A stretch of 64,000 bases of DNA. Source: Chaenocephalus aceratus. Taxonomy: Eukaryota; Chordata; Actinopteri; Perciformes; Channichthyidae. The translations under genes were made by a program, and so were the position numbers. The notes below the pieces were generated by a model. The model searched no databases. It saw only the letters and a list, made by a program, of their open reading frames with translations, and was not told the DNA's origin. The DNA lies in contig CM043788.1 in the NCBI GenBank assembly GCA_023974075.1, positions 15,215,428 to 15,279,427 of the forward strand. The letters are read 5' to 3'. Positions 42,598 to 57,439 of the stretch are shown one piece after another; position 1 is the stretch's first letter, and the number at the start of each line of letters is the position of its first letter.

Positions 42598-42715
42598 GAG
42601 GGAGAGAGGGGTATGGCACGCAAAACAGGTCCTTATGCTAGAATTGAACCTCTGATGTTGGAGTTATATGGCCTCTACTCCAACCACCTGGCTAACAAGT
42701 GTTCCAGAAAATGTT
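42598..42715 (-). mobile_element. tRNA-derived SINE
   Basis: Read on the minus strand it has TAGCCAGGTGG (like a pol III A box) and about 40 bp later GGTTCAATTCT (like a B box). A GCGTGCCATACCCCTCTCTC pyrimidine-rich region follows, which I recall from fish tRNA-type SINEs. It is not a functional tRNA: the acceptor stem does not pair and the boxes are degenerate. Confidence 0.6.
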
Positions 42716-44843
42716 CTCTTTCTCACATTTTATATATTAAGTGGGTATTCCTTTTTCAATATAATTGACACAATCTTTAGTTAGGGCCTTTTTAGCAAGT
42801 TATATCAGCTCTGCTTTTTTCCCCTTATTTCCAAATAAGTAGAAGACTTGGAGTTGTTAAGTTCACATGAACTTCAAATCTCTGATCCGTTTTTTTTTAA
42901 CTAGCAAAGAGCCATGTAAAAACATCAAGTTTTTCAAGCTAAAACACTCCCATTAAAAGAAAATGTCTGATCTCCACAGCCTTTTATCCAGCATCCACCA
43001 CATCTAACACCTTGTCAAAAGGACTAAGAAAGATAGTGAGGCCCTTTTGCAGCGCTTATGCAGTCTGTTCTAAATGTAGACGTTCATGTCTAGTGTACTG
43101 TACCAAGTCCTGAAGCCTGCCCCTGCTGTCACCTCCAAGGCCAAAAACATGTGATGAATGGCCCGGCGCTCTCATCAATCATCTGTGATTGGCCCTGATC
43201 TGCGCTCTGATTGGCAAATTAGCCTCATCTGTAACCATTACTGCACAGAGAGGCAGCTGCAGCAGTAAAGAGAAAAAAAAGGGGATAAGAAAAATAAAGG
43301 GGGTGAAAAATTACACCATCAGGGCTGTCCTGTCACCTCGCTGCCTTCAGACAATGCCAGGAATCAGACAGCTACCGCCACACACACACCTGAAGACTGC
43401 AAGGAGACACCTACCAATGCCCAGAATTTCACAGGTAATTATATTTTGAAAATAAATATGAGAACAAGACGAGAGCGAGTTGTCAGGACCGTGTGTCAGC
43501 GGGTCAGCCACATCTCATCTGGCAACAGTTTCTACCCTTCCAGCAAGCGAGAACAGCGACACCAATTCCAGTCAGGGGAAAAATAAGAGCCGGTTATTAG
43601 ATGTCAGAGGGAAATATCTGGTAACTGGGTGGTAACTGCTCACCGAGCGAGGGCTGGACGACAAGGAGCGACAGTTTGGTGGAGCACTGGTCGAGTGACG
43701 CAGCTTTTCAGGAGGCATCAAAGAGTAAAAGGTTAAGTGGTGGTGGGAGGAACATGGAGAATTCTCTGCACAGGAAATGGCTCTCTGCAGACATAGGAGG
43801 AGGAAGTGGTGTGTGGGAAGGGGGGTCGAAATAGCTGTGCCCACCATTGGCCAACTCAGGGCGAGGGCACAGGCTAAGAGGATGGAGGAGGGAGGACTAC
43901 TCCTACATCTCTATCTGCTCCGATAGTCTCTAGCGAGTGATTACGGGATTCTCCTTGACATGGCTTGATTCAGAAATATTTTCTGTATCACCAAATCCCA
44001 GAAAACCGCAGTCAAAAGGGAAAAAAGGGACAGCCAAATGTCTCAAACCCCATCACCAAACTGGAAAAGTCCAGAGCTGAACCCTTTTTAAGGAAATTGA
44101 GATCAGGGGGATTTAAATTAATTTATCTGGCGATTTTATACCTAAGCTCCCGGCATCTATTCCATAATAACATAATAACAGAAGGACTCCATTGAGAGTA
44201 GCCGGGCAGCTTCAGGTCTCAGACACCCGATACCCGGCGGAGACGATGCCCAGCCAGCCGCACGCCTTCAGACGTCGTTAGAGCAGACACACAGCACGCC
44301 CCTCCTGCCACCCGCAATCCATCCACAGTCAATTACAAGCAATTTCCCTGTCCTGGGTGGGGTGAGGAGAGGGAGCGGGAGAGAGGGAGGCAGGGAGGAA
44401 AAGCAGTTGTCAGCCTAAAGCAGACACACATGGTTCTGTTTACAAATTGCAAGTTGTTTGGTTTCGCCATGGTAACACAGTGCTGACGCTGGCCGGACGG
44501 ATATTTGGAAGTGAGACGGAGGGAGAGGGTGGTGGTGACAGTCGTGGCCTTTGATGGTCTGCAGGGTGGGGTCCACTTTCAGCGAGAGGGATGGTTCATT
44601 TATGCATAATGTACAAACTTCCCACAAACACGCGTCTGTTTCCCTCCTGCCTTCATCTTCTCCCCCTTCTTCCAAATCAGTTCCCCTCAGCACCTAGGGC
44701 TTCTGTTTGGCTTCCCCGAAATCCGCTCTTACGAAACTGGAGACACACAGCGAGGAGGTGCCTGATTCACCAGAACTGGAATGTCTGCCATTCCCACAGG
44801 AAACCTGGGGCGTCTCAAGCCAGGGTGCCCAGGACAGGCGGGT

Positions 44844-44884
<41 letters not shown>

Positions 44885-46551
44885 AATACGGAAAACAGGC
44901 AACAGGGTTGCTCACACAACATGCAAGTACACAATTGGTCAGTCAGACAAATATAACCGGATGCTGAATGTGACCAAACAACCAGACTTACAAACACAGT
45001 AGCCAAGTGGGCAGAGCCTCTGGAAGTTGTTTATTACCAACTGTAAATATACAGTTTGAATGTTGATTTTATGACAACCTCAATATTTCTCAAAACAAAC
45101 ATCATTACTATTTTACGCTTACTATTAACCTACTGGCAAGTATGGAGGAGAGAGAAGCTAGAGGGAAAGTAAAGGCAGCAGTACGGTATATATTGATAGT
45201 TTCAGTTTCATTCATTCTCGTGATTTGTTGTTTCTTTTTAATCAAAGAAAAAGCTTGCTTGCTACAGGCTTTCAAATGATGTGCACTCATTGTAGGGTAT
45301 TCCCTAATCCGAAGGCTGGAAAAGCACTATACAAAGTCAATTTGCCACTTACCACAAACAGCCAATACTGTACAGGCATTTACTGCAGCAACGGATCGCC
45401 ATGTGGGACAGCTCAGACTCTCACAACTTAAAACTCTAGGTCTCTTTTTTTTTCACTTGTAAAATCATTTTTGTACGTTAAATAAGTAAAATCCTACAGA
45501 CATATTATCATCTCAGGTGGGTGAGCCATGCCTTTACTGGGAATTTGAATCTCAACAACTTTTCATTGATGTTTCTCGGTTAGTCAACTTAGAAGTGGTG
45601 GCCTGTTTGGTTGACCTTCATATATTACGACATATAGTGCATCATCCTTTATTTTGTCCATTTGTTGGACTGCAAAATATTATTCCACAAAGCGATTATT
45701 TAAAAAAAAAAAACAGACTTATTGTTGTCCCATTTTAGTGAATACAATTCAAGTCCGACTTCCAACCACGAGGCAAATATTATTCATTGTGGTTAGGATC
45801 GGATATGATTGATCTGAGGTCTTCCCATATCAGGCAGTGACTGCTTCGCTGACGCCTCTGTGACCCGCCTTCACGGCGTGATCCACCACCGCCCTGCACT
45901 GACGCAGAGACCCCACACTGCGATCTGCAGTTAAACCCAAGTTCTGCTCCCATCTCAAAGAGCGCCCCCCGCCACCATCACCTCCTAATAAAAACACGGT
46001 CCACTGTGAGGGGTCTGCTGTCAGACATGGCAACCCCGTCGAGTCTTTCATCTCAACAGCCAGACACACGTGTTACGTATGTTACGTTTAACGTTAATGT
46101 TACTGTTTCGTTTCATCTCCACACTCCATTCCCTGCTTGCTGCTGGCACCATTACGTTAACACAAACACTATATTTCTGTCATCGTCCCCAGGACGCGGC
46201 GTTCCCTTTAATATCTTTCTTATTTCTGCGGGCGTTCGGGGAAAAAGATGATGGGGGCCTGAAGGGATCTGGGACATGGGTGAGTTGTGGGAAACCAGAG
46301 TGCAGTCCGTGGTCTCACAGCATGAAGCCCTCTTTTCTTCTCTCGCTCCCCCTTTCTTTCTCTGTTTCTTTTTTGGCAGAGAATCATAGGAGGCTTCATG
46401 CAGATCGCATATTTCGGACTCAAACGATCTGGGAAAACATGCCCTGTTAATGCTATGTTCACATTTGAACCCTGTTCAACCCTGAAGCGGTGCACTCATG
46501 GTCTGTCTATTTCTTTAGGCTGGTGTGCGGTTATGATCGTGTGTGTTTTAC
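42716..46551. other. intron sequence next to the third gmds exon
   Basis: I find no gene. The block 43130-43290 looks non-repetitive and balanced in composition. The block 45830-46250 is GC-richer, with a minus-strand frame (45830-46069) that matches no family I know. A (CA)n tract is listed separately. Confidence 0.45.
44845..44882. repeat. (CA)n microsatellite
   Basis: A pure CA tract of about 38 bp. Confidence 0.95.
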
Positions 46552-46679
46552 CTCCACATAGTCTTTGGCGTGGCCCCAGTCCCTCTTGGAGTCCAGGTTG
46601 CCCAGGCAGAAGCACTCCAGTTGGCCGAGGTGAATCTTTGCCACAGAACGGCTGATCTTACGCGTCACAAAGTTTGAAC
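46552..46679 (-). CDS. gmds: gmds internal exon (substrate-binding region)
   Basis: This 128-bp exon is the next gmds exon, after a 9.43-kb intron. It begins after an AG acceptor (tttcag) with two bases completing a Gly codon, reads [19 protein letters not shown], continues through a [21 protein letters not shown] block and stops in phase 0 before a gtaaaa donor. It corresponds to about residues 215-257 of the human enzyme. NFVTRKI and the [10 protein letters not shown] block are hallmark motifs of GDP-mannose dehydratases. Compared with human there is Ser for Ala early in the exon and Cys for Ser in the CFxLGN motif, neither at a catalytic position. The following exon (human AMWLMLQ...) was not found at lower coordinates, so the remaining C-terminal exons lie beyond base 1. 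Confidence 0.96.
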
Positions 46680-49600
46680 CTGAAACACATACATTAAAAA
46701 TGCTATGTTAGCATCTTCTGAATTCAATCACAGTTTACACGGGATATAAATATAACAGAGGTTTATCTCGATCCAACACATACAAACACAGAGACAAAGA
46801 GCAGATAAGTGAAAATGAGGTCTTTGCATGGAAGATGGAGTTAGGAGATCACTACCAAACTCTTTCACCACACGCACACATAGAGAGATGTCCAAACCAC
46901 TACTGCTCCAACTCCTCTTTAGCCAGAGTCAAATCAATTCTTTACCACCTCACATTACAGCCACTAGATCCTTTTAGATTCCTTCTCTCTCATTTTCCTC
47001 TGTAATTCACTGTTTCAGTGTCAAATCTGGGCTGGACGCCAAGATAAACCTCAGAGCATCAGTCAGTCTACACCAAAAAAAGCAACATGGAAGTGCCAAA
47101 GAAAAATGACAACCAAACGGGACCACCCTGGCTCAGCCGGAGCAGGGTCCAGTCCAGAATCACTGAATTGACAGACTTCATCTGCCAGATCGCCTAGCGG
47201 TGTTCCACGTGGCGATATTGTCTATTGGAAAATAAATGAGCCTGTAATGAATATGTCTGTGCCACTAGAAGGTTTCGAGAAGCTTTTGGGTGTTTTGGCG
47301 GGACACTTAGGGCCGGTGTTATGTTCTCTTTTCTTGCAACAGGCCTGCGAATAAATGGATCAGTTCTCCAAACCAAACACATATTAAGCTGGTGGAAATC
47401 AACACTAAATATCAGGGTGTCATGTCTAATACTGCCACTGTCTTAGTTGAACCGCTTATTATAGCTTGAGGGGCTTATCCCTGGCTAGGGTCTTCTGCCT
47501 TGTGTTCAAAATGGCAGATATGTGGGAATATGTCATTTCAAAGGAAAGCTTGAAGCTTTCATCAAAGAGTTGGCTATTTTTAGCCCAAACAACATCTCTG
47601 CTGTATATAAATCTCCCACAACCTTGCGTGAACCTTTTTTCGAGACCTCTTAGGAGCTCATACATGTTTTTTTCAAACTCATCGTGCCTGAGATGAATGT
47701 TGCCTTTTAGCTCTGCGCCAATCCAGTCCATAATACCCCGGCTCTGTCTCGACACTGTATCACTGTTGCCCTGACATGGAGCAGAGCCTCCATTTAGACA
47801 CAGGAAAATCCCATGAACCCAATCATGCGAATGCACCAAATTTGTAGTAATTATTTCATAGGAAAGCGACAGCCCTGGGCAGACTGAGCTAAAACAGACC
47901 AGAGAAGGTTAGACACGCTTATTTGAGAAAACACAGCATGTTGTGTGTTGGTAGCAGGGCTCATGGCCCTCTTGTCAACGCTGCTTTGTGGCCATGTTGA
48001 GTTGGAGTTAATAAAGTTTAAATAAGGCTCTAGGTGGTCCAATCTCCAAATCAGAATTAGAACTGTTGACACCTTAATTAGGAAATAGCATGTGTTTATG
48101 AAGCGTAGATGAATTGTGGATGGAAACCCCCTCCGATGTCAGACTTGTCCTGTATTTGCATTATTGTCTCATCTGGCCCTCGGGCCCTTTCTCTAACCTG
48201 GCAGGTCATTTGTTCTGGCAGGCACCATTGCTCTTGCTAACTACAGTCAAATGTTAAGCAACAATTATTCATCTGCCACTGACACATCCGTGATTGTCAG
48301 CCTTTCACTCAGGCAGCAATACACCATGCCATGCAGCTGCACACACATGAACTAACATCATTCACACTTCATATAACGGGTGCTCAAACAATTAAGCAAT
48401 TAGTCAATGGACAGACACTTAATCGACAACTATTTTAAAAGGGGAACTCCACAGATTTTACACATTAACATCAGTTACCTAGTCATGTAGAATGAATACT
48501 ATACCGAGCCAAAAAGTCGAATAATGTTTTCTGTGGAACAACTTTCTCAAGAAAACCACCCCCTTACCCAGGGTTGTTTTCACTTGGACTTTTTAATGAG
48601 AGTCTGCGTTACAATCTTAGGGATAGCAGTTTTAACAAGGGGATTTCAACCATGTTAGGGAAGTCCAATGATAAGATGATATGTTGCAGTATGGGAGTTG
48701 AAAAAAAAGTATTTTTAGGAATTAAAGTCTCAGTTTGCTCAGCTTCCGCTTGCTGGAATGCTTTTTAAATAACTAATTATCTCTTCAAACAGGCAAATAT
48801 CTCAACATGTGATGTGTTATCCTCTTAAATGTCAGTGCTTACTACTATACAAATTGTAACATGAGTAAGTTCTATTGAACACATTCTTTTTGCAATAAGC
48901 AATGTTTGTTCTCTTTTGTGTTCCATACGATTTGATTTCTGTCATTGTAAATACATTATTTGGGATTTTTGGATTGTTAGTCTGAAAGCACGTTATTTTA
49001 TTGTTGACACATTTGGTTTGAAAACTTCTGATAGACAGTTCCTTCTTAATATCGTTTTTTACATTGTTGGCTTTAAAGATTCAGCATAAATAATCAAAGA
49101 TTGAACAATTTAACATTAATTGCGGCTCTGTAAAATATATTCTTTATTAGGACCCAGTAGGGCAATTAAATGTAACAAGAGCCCAGATCGGTAACTACAG
49201 TAAATTGCAAGGCAGGGGTTTGATTTGATCCAACATCCAAGGGAAACTCAAGTTTGCAGGTTAAACACAGGTTGTCAAAACTGTGCAGAGCCATGTTGGC
49301 CCTTAAAAAGGTGGCAGAGGGATACAGTAGAGTACAGCACACCCAATCAGTAATAAAGTCCATTATTTCCCCCCAAGCACACCTGTAGTTTCCTTGTAAA
49401 GCTCACACCTCTGTTTTGAGTGGCTCTGCTCCCTGCCTGCCCTAATTGGTGCGGTGTGGACCAGAGCGTGGGCCTAATGGACCAGCCTGCCTGGCTGTGG
49501 ACAAAGCCTGCTCTGTTACTGGCCCGGGTGTTAATGTGTTTCCTTTACTGGCAGCGGCACCGCAGGACAGCCAGGAGGAGGGGTTGGAGGCAGGCTGACA

Positions 49601-52600
49601 GGAGGTTTCGAGCCCAAACGGGGCAGCGGTGGACGTTTAACCTTGCCCATACCCCGGCGGAAAGTCTAATAAAACCATGGGCCGTGAAAACTGAGCAGAC
49701 AGCAAAACCCATGCCAGAAATGGACACTCCATCTATTTTTCTCCCCCTCTTTCTCACTTAACCGTTTCATTTCGTTCTTTTTTTTTTACGTCATTCGTTT
49801 TTTCATTTCTTGGCCAGAGGAGCGACAGGAAAAGCGTAACACACTGGCTTCTTTGGCACAGCTGGACTAAGGTTTGGGGGGTAAAGAGAGAAGGGGGAGG
49901 GTGACAGAGGGGACATTTGCGGAGATGTATCCCATCCAGAGCCAGGCCATGTGGGCCCAGGCAGGATGGGGACTGGAGCTGTCAGCTGGGGGCTCGGGTC
50001 TGGAGGAGTCACAGTGGGGATTGTAGGTTTGAGGGGATTTTGGCCAGACTTGCGTTGGTTATTCAATAGATTCTGTTGTTAAAACCATGCTGCTAAAGAA
50101 AGGTGACTTATGAAGTCTGCCTTCACACTGTGTGACGGCCCAGCCCTTACTGTATGAACTCAGACCTCAAGATGTCTGACTCACACTCATCTATATTACC
50201 GTCTGCAAGTGTATTTATGTGCAATGCTAATTCAGATTCATTTGTGATTTATTCAAATCCCTCTCCTGTTACATTTATTTTGAAGACATACTGTACTATG
50301 CAGTCATGACTCAGCAACATGGCACATCAGCTCTGGAAAAACTGAAAAATGTAGCCAAGTCAAGTCTTGACTGTATCGAGTTGATTTTATATGTCACACT
50401 TACACAGCTTGAACATCTACTTCCCATAAGCCCAGTCTCCTCTTCCAACTTTAGACCTGGGGTATGTTTTTCTTTACAACGCTCCGAGTTGATTTGCAGG
50501 ATGCTAGTGATTTCTCAATTTTCTTCATACAAATGTGGAATGACAGACCGCTTTAATGAGCCACATTCTAAAAATAGAGCTTGGATCCCCTACTCTTCAT
50601 AAACATAAACATTCATTACAACTTTTTCAGAGTTCAGATATTCTGTTGTGAGCTTGTCTGAACTGGCCACAAGCTGGTTCAAAAGAAATTGCCAACATTT
50701 GTATTTGATTGCCACAGTGCTGTAACAAAAACCCTTTGGTTACCTCAACACACACCTGTTTTGGAATTTAACCAGAACTGTGAATCCCATTATCCTTCTC
50801 TGTCTTTGACCAACTGCCTAGGGGAGTGAAAGGCTTTGTGGTAGATTTGTAGTGGAAAATGCAACCTTTAATTTCCATCTCCACCCCAACGCTTTTCAGG
50901 GTGTGAGGTTGACGCTGTAGGCGTGTTTACATCAAAATGATTGTGACCTCATATTATACCCATCTCCTTTATCGGTACCGATTTATTAACAAAATACCTG
51001 ACTTGCAGGAGCACTGAGTGATTCTGCAGGAGGAATATTCTCCTGGTCGAGGATTGGCCAAATTCCACCAAGGCCAAAGACATGTCAGTGTCTGCCATCA
51101 CCATTATTGCACAATTGGCGTTCTGATTGATTTCTGAAGCCTCGACGAAGGGAGAATATTTGCATTACATCCAAAAGAGGTCATAAGCTCAGCTCCGCCA
51201 ACACAGCGTCTATTCACACCTGACATACTGTTGCACTCGTTCTGGGATGACTCAGCTGACAGGGAGGGTACATGGAGAAAAAATGTGATGCAAGGAGGGT
51301 AGGAATGGGGCTGGAGGATTGCGAAGACAAAGATTTTTTTTTGTTGGGGTGAGATAAAACTAAATGGATAGACAGTACAGGGGTGTGCAAATCTGTGGGG
51401 AAAGAAAGGGAAGGTATGGAGATTGACAAGGGAGTAGATGATACATGTTTTTCTTGAGCTGGAGCACTGACGGCACCACCTCCGCATTGCAGAACCGAGA
51501 GTGAGACAGAAAGTTTCACCCTAATAGTAACAAAAACAAAGATGTAATTGTGTTTCATAAATTCCGGTAGATCAACTAAATGATTGTAGGGCAACATTTT
51601 GGGGTTTGATCAGCTTCTAACAAGTACTTGCAAAAGTTGAGCAAGCAAGCACTCAGTCAACAAGATTCTTGGATACCATGGTGATCTGGGACAACAAACA
51701 GATCTGAGGGCGGCAGTGGGATGAGTGAAGATAGAAACCAAAACAGCCACGGAACATGTCAGAAACCAAGGTAAGATGAGGCGGAGTGAACACCTTTTTT
51801 GGCCAAGTGACACAAAGTGGAGGGAAGGGGTGGAGGCGATAACTCCATTGTCAGCTCTGCTCTTCACCTGGCCACAGTTCAGCTGAGGTTTAGACTGCTC
51901 TCACTCAGCCTTTTTCTCATCAACACCCGACAAACCAAAAAACTAAAAGTGCCTGATCAAAGTAGAGTTCCTTCGTCCAAGATGCTTTCAAATCCCCTCG
52001 ACGCCCTCTGACCGAGTCATTCCTATTTGATGATTTCCTTCGTAAATAATCTCTCCAATAAATGGAAAACATATCCTTTACAAATCTATCATGCGATCTG
52101 ACCTTTTGGGCTCAACTTCAACGAAAGCAGAAAGATGAAGCTAAGGCATGTAGCGGCTCAACGGCTGTACGTGTGAGTATTTGAGGGGGCAGCATTGACT
52201 TTGGCAGTGCTATTCTAACTTCCCCAATGCTAACCGGTCTTCTCTCCTAACATAACAGTATATTATTCTATACTGCCAAGCGTGAACCACAGAGCTCTCA
52301 GGGTGGAGAGATGGATGGGACTTCCCCAAATAAACCATGGGATTAGCCTACAACTGGAGCTGGTCAGTAGCAGCAACAGTAGATACACAAAACCTGTTAC
52401 TCTGCTGATTTACCGCATTGACTTAGATCAACACACTGTTAATAAATATAAATGATACTTGGTTTTCCTAGGTGACAATTGGATTGTTGGGGGACTTTCA
52501 GGTGCTGTATGTTTGTTGAATGTGACGACCAAATAAATATATGAACTGGTTATTTGCACAGGTTTCACTGCTGATCACTCTTGCCAAGAGACTGTGGATT

Positions 52601-54436
52601 ACTGCACTGTCTCATATGTCAAAGCAATATGGAGTCTATTTAGCACCAATGCTATTGCTAATCCCCCTCTTCAGAGTCAGTGTGAGGGCTGTTTGTTATG
52701 GCTAACAACTAGGTTAAGCAGAAAGGAGCTAGCTGCGGTGTGAATCGGCCAGCAGATGTAGGCTTCTGTTTGCTTTGCATCACGCTGGATTTCCACCGGG
52801 ATATGTTTTCATCACAACCGCCCGATTCCGATTTCCTTTCGCGTAGAACAATGGAGATTGACTGTTTATTGGTTGAACAGTCAGGTGTGTACGAGAAGTG
52901 TAAGAGAAACCAGAAGTGCATTGCTGCTGGGATTAAGTCATCCTAGAAAGACCGTAAGTCTGAGAGGAAACTGGTGTAAAGGTTTACTCATTCCTCTTTA
53001 AACATTCCCAGCTGCCACCAGACCGTCCTATGTGACACACCATGCCACGTTACAGTGCGCCATGGACATGATTGGCCACTGGAAGGTCACTTTGGCAGAC
53101 ACTTAAGAGCAGGACCCAGTGAGTTTTTTCTTAAATGGAAAACTCCCTCAATGAGGCAAACATCTATTTGTTTCCCAAACACAGTCCAACACAGCCAAGT
53201 CACCCTGGGACAATGACTTCACAGCGTTTCCTATGTGTGGGAAGTAAGGATGGGAAAGTGGTTGAGTCAAGACAACTGACATCATGGACCTTCCCCCTAT
53301 ATATGACTTATTATTCAGAGGTACAAGAGATGCTCAAAAGCAAATGGAAGGGGCAGTACACAGTTAATAAAAAAAAAAACGATATATCTCTTTTACAAAT
53401 GCATTAACACACAGGGACAACATTACCTCTGCCTCTGCTGATCTGCAGTAAGTTTCTCAAGTGATGTCATTGCTTTTTTATTTTGGGGAGAAATGTAACC
53501 CAATTCGCTTTGAAATCAAAAAAGAAGTATGAATTTAAAGATGTATTCGGGGAGTTTTTGGTTTAGTGTTATTGTGTTGGGAGGGTTTGAACTGCTGACT
53601 TCTTAAATGTGTTCTCTAACTGTTATTCAGTAATAAAAAAAAAAACCAGAAATACATTTAGTGTGTCCCACTATCATCGCAAAAACAACTGCTTGATTAT
53701 ATCAACAATGAAGATAATATGCCTCCCTTTGAATTTGTACCCTTTTCTGGTGTGAAGGTAAAACATACTAAATGGTTCAAATAAGTATAACATGCAACAG
53801 CTCTATTTTACAATAGCTGTTAACTCAAAACCAATGGTACCGTCATTTAGATTAAAGGTATGTTTGGCAGTTGAACCAGTATTCTCTCTGTATAGTACGA
53901 GCACAGTAGTAATATATCTCACACTGTCTAATGTACAGCAAAACCTGACACTTACACAATGTACAGTACAAGCGTACAATTGCTCTCATCTAAAGGAGTA
54001 CATGGCCAAATGCCCCGAGTGCGGCAGAGGCAGGGTCATGGCGGACCCCGGGGGCCTGGATAAACACGGGCCAATCCAGCCAACACAAGCGCCACACTGG
54101 GTTGTGCAAGGCAGCAGTGGGACATCTGGCCACATCACAGCACAGTGTTCCTGCTTTATGAGCAACAACAGCCATAACTCTGAGAATAGAAGTGGCAGAA
54201 GTAAACCCAAAGGCCTGCTGCAGAAAAGCTGACTGTGGAAGAAGGAGGTCGAAGAAAGAGAGGAGTGAGCGTAGACCGAATGGAAAGCTGCCCAAAGATT
54301 AAAAGGCTAAGGACTTGTTATCGAGCGAGCAGAGAACTGTGCCCTTATAAGGCTAGTGTGTGTACTTGTGTTAAATGTCAAAAGCATCTCTGATTTCACA
54401 GTTTCACAAGGTCACTCAATCCGCCTGGTTATCTAT

Positions 54437-54760
54437 AGAACTGCAACTAATGATTATTTTCATGATCAATAACACTAATAAGAGTACTTTTTTGATCAAC
54501 GCATTTATTATTAAGACTATAAAGTGATTGAACAAAGTGTATAATACAAAGTGACATTGTCCAAATCTTATTTTGGTTAGACCAATTGTCAAAAGACATT
54601 ATCTCAAAGATAATATATTCACAAAGATGGCTAATCAGCAAATAAAATATTTTGGAACCAGACAATTTAGGTCAATTTTGCTTGATAAATGAGCAATTGA
54701 CCAATCATTTTTATTGTTTGGGATTCATTTTCTGTTGACTGACAAATTGTTACAATGCTA
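54437..54760. repeat. degenerate interspersed repeat
   Basis: It begins CTGCAACTAATGATTATTTTC and continues with GATCAATAAC and GACTATAAAGTG motifs. This resembles a fish repeat I recall with CTGCAACTAACGATTATTTTC and ATCGATTAATC motifs. Possible fragments of the same family are near 42205 and 48373. Boundaries are approximate. Confidence 0.5.
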
Positions 54761-55744
54761 CTTATCCATTGCGGTCTTTGGACTCTTTTCTGCATCGCAC
54801 ATCGTTCCCAGTCCGACTCAAGTACTCCTCCATTACAAGACCTTAAGGGGGACCGCGCCATCTTTGCTGAGCTGGCTGTAAACTGCACCAGTTCCCACAC
54901 CTATCTATCTGAGGTAACCCATTAGGGTTTACTGGCTGACCCCCGACCTCGGCCGGGGTCGTGGCCGGGGCCTTCATTAGGGGATAAATCATAAACACCT
55001 GAGCGTCTGACCTGAGCGCAGCGCTGGGGGTTTCAGTCATGTGGTATTCATTTTGGGTCGCGGTGGCGTGTAAATCGGGTTAAACCAGCGCCTGCGACCC
55101 TCGGGGCTCAGAGCACATATTAAAAATGTGACCACAACACACTCTTTATGTGTCAGAATGCGTGTGAGTGTGTGTCAAGTAGTAGAGAAACCTGCTGAAG
55201 GAATATGTCTTTATATAGAGCATGTAATTTAATATTTGTACACGACCCAACAATAGTTTACCCTCTGTGTTACTGCTTATGCTAGGTTCAGCCTGTGGAG
55301 CAGGCTAAGTTATGTCATATTTCACAATGTAATTTAAACTTTACAAAAATGTGTCCTGTATAATATATAGTCCTTCCTTACTGGCAATATAGTTAATCAG
55401 TAGCCCGTCTTATAAAAACCACGAAAGTTTAGGGGATTATTAACTTCTAAATTGTTAACATGCATCCTGAGATGACTGTTTTCATAGAACAATGTTAAAT
55501 GACACATTTTTTTGGTTTCATTAATAGATCGTTTACTTTATGCTTTGTAAATGCTTAATGTGATGATGTTAAGTGACTTTTATGATTGTAAATGTATATG
55601 CTTTTCTTTTCCCTAAACATAAGGTGTATATTAAGATTTTTACATATTGACAAACATTTGATCACAAATATTAAGCCTTTTTCAAACTTTATTTGTGTTG
55701 TGGTCAAATTATTATACCCAAGCCAAATCCTGTGTACACTCCCC

Positions 55745-57246
<1,502 letters not shown>

Positions 57247-57439
57247 CGTAAGGTGAGCGAGGGTAGAAGGGCGTGGTTTCCGTCTGAGGGATCTCCTGAA
57301 CTTTGCCGAACAGCTCGCTGGTCGAGGCCTGGTAGAATTTCACGGTGTTGGTCAGGCCGCACGTCTTCACGGCGTCCAAGAGACGAAGCGTACCTACGCC
57401 GTCCACATTAGCGGTATATTCAGCCAACTCAAAGGAGAT
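57247..57439 (-). CDS. gmds: gmds internal exon (catalytic Thr/Glu/Tyr exon)
   Basis: This exon encodes part of GDP-mannose 4,6-dehydratase, the cytosolic NADP-dependent short-chain dehydrogenase that makes GDP-4-keto-6-deoxymannose, the first step from GDP-mannose to GDP-fucose. On the minus strand the 193-bp exon opens after an AG acceptor in phase 0 ([10 protein letters not shown]), reads without a stop and ends ...RSPY plus one base before a GT donor (gtaata). It contains the motif [10 protein letters not shown], which carries the catalytic Thr and Glu (about T155 and E157 of human GMDS by alignment from memory), and ends on the catalytic Tyr of the YxxxK motif (about Y179). Similarity to the vertebrate protein is very high, so the identification is secure. 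The start Met lies in upstream exons outside the window. Confidence 0.97.

Noticed and set aside
42610..42712. Possible functional tRNA gene
   Set aside because: The A- and B-box-like words are degenerate, no acceptor stem forms, and the pyrimidine-rich tail fits a SINE.
45290..45345. AAAGCACTATACAAAGTC as an L2 LINE tail
   Set aside because: Only one short word resembles the LINE 3' end, and the terminal short tandem repeat is missing.
45830..46069. 79-residue minus-strand frame in a GC-richer block close to the third gmds exon
   Set aside because: No recognisable family, and it does not match the next gmds exon or have a splice context that I can support.
54990..55100. GC-rich block that might be a promoter or CpG island
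   Set aside because: It is short, without an adjacent first exon or TATA/initiator arrangement, and lies deep in an intron.
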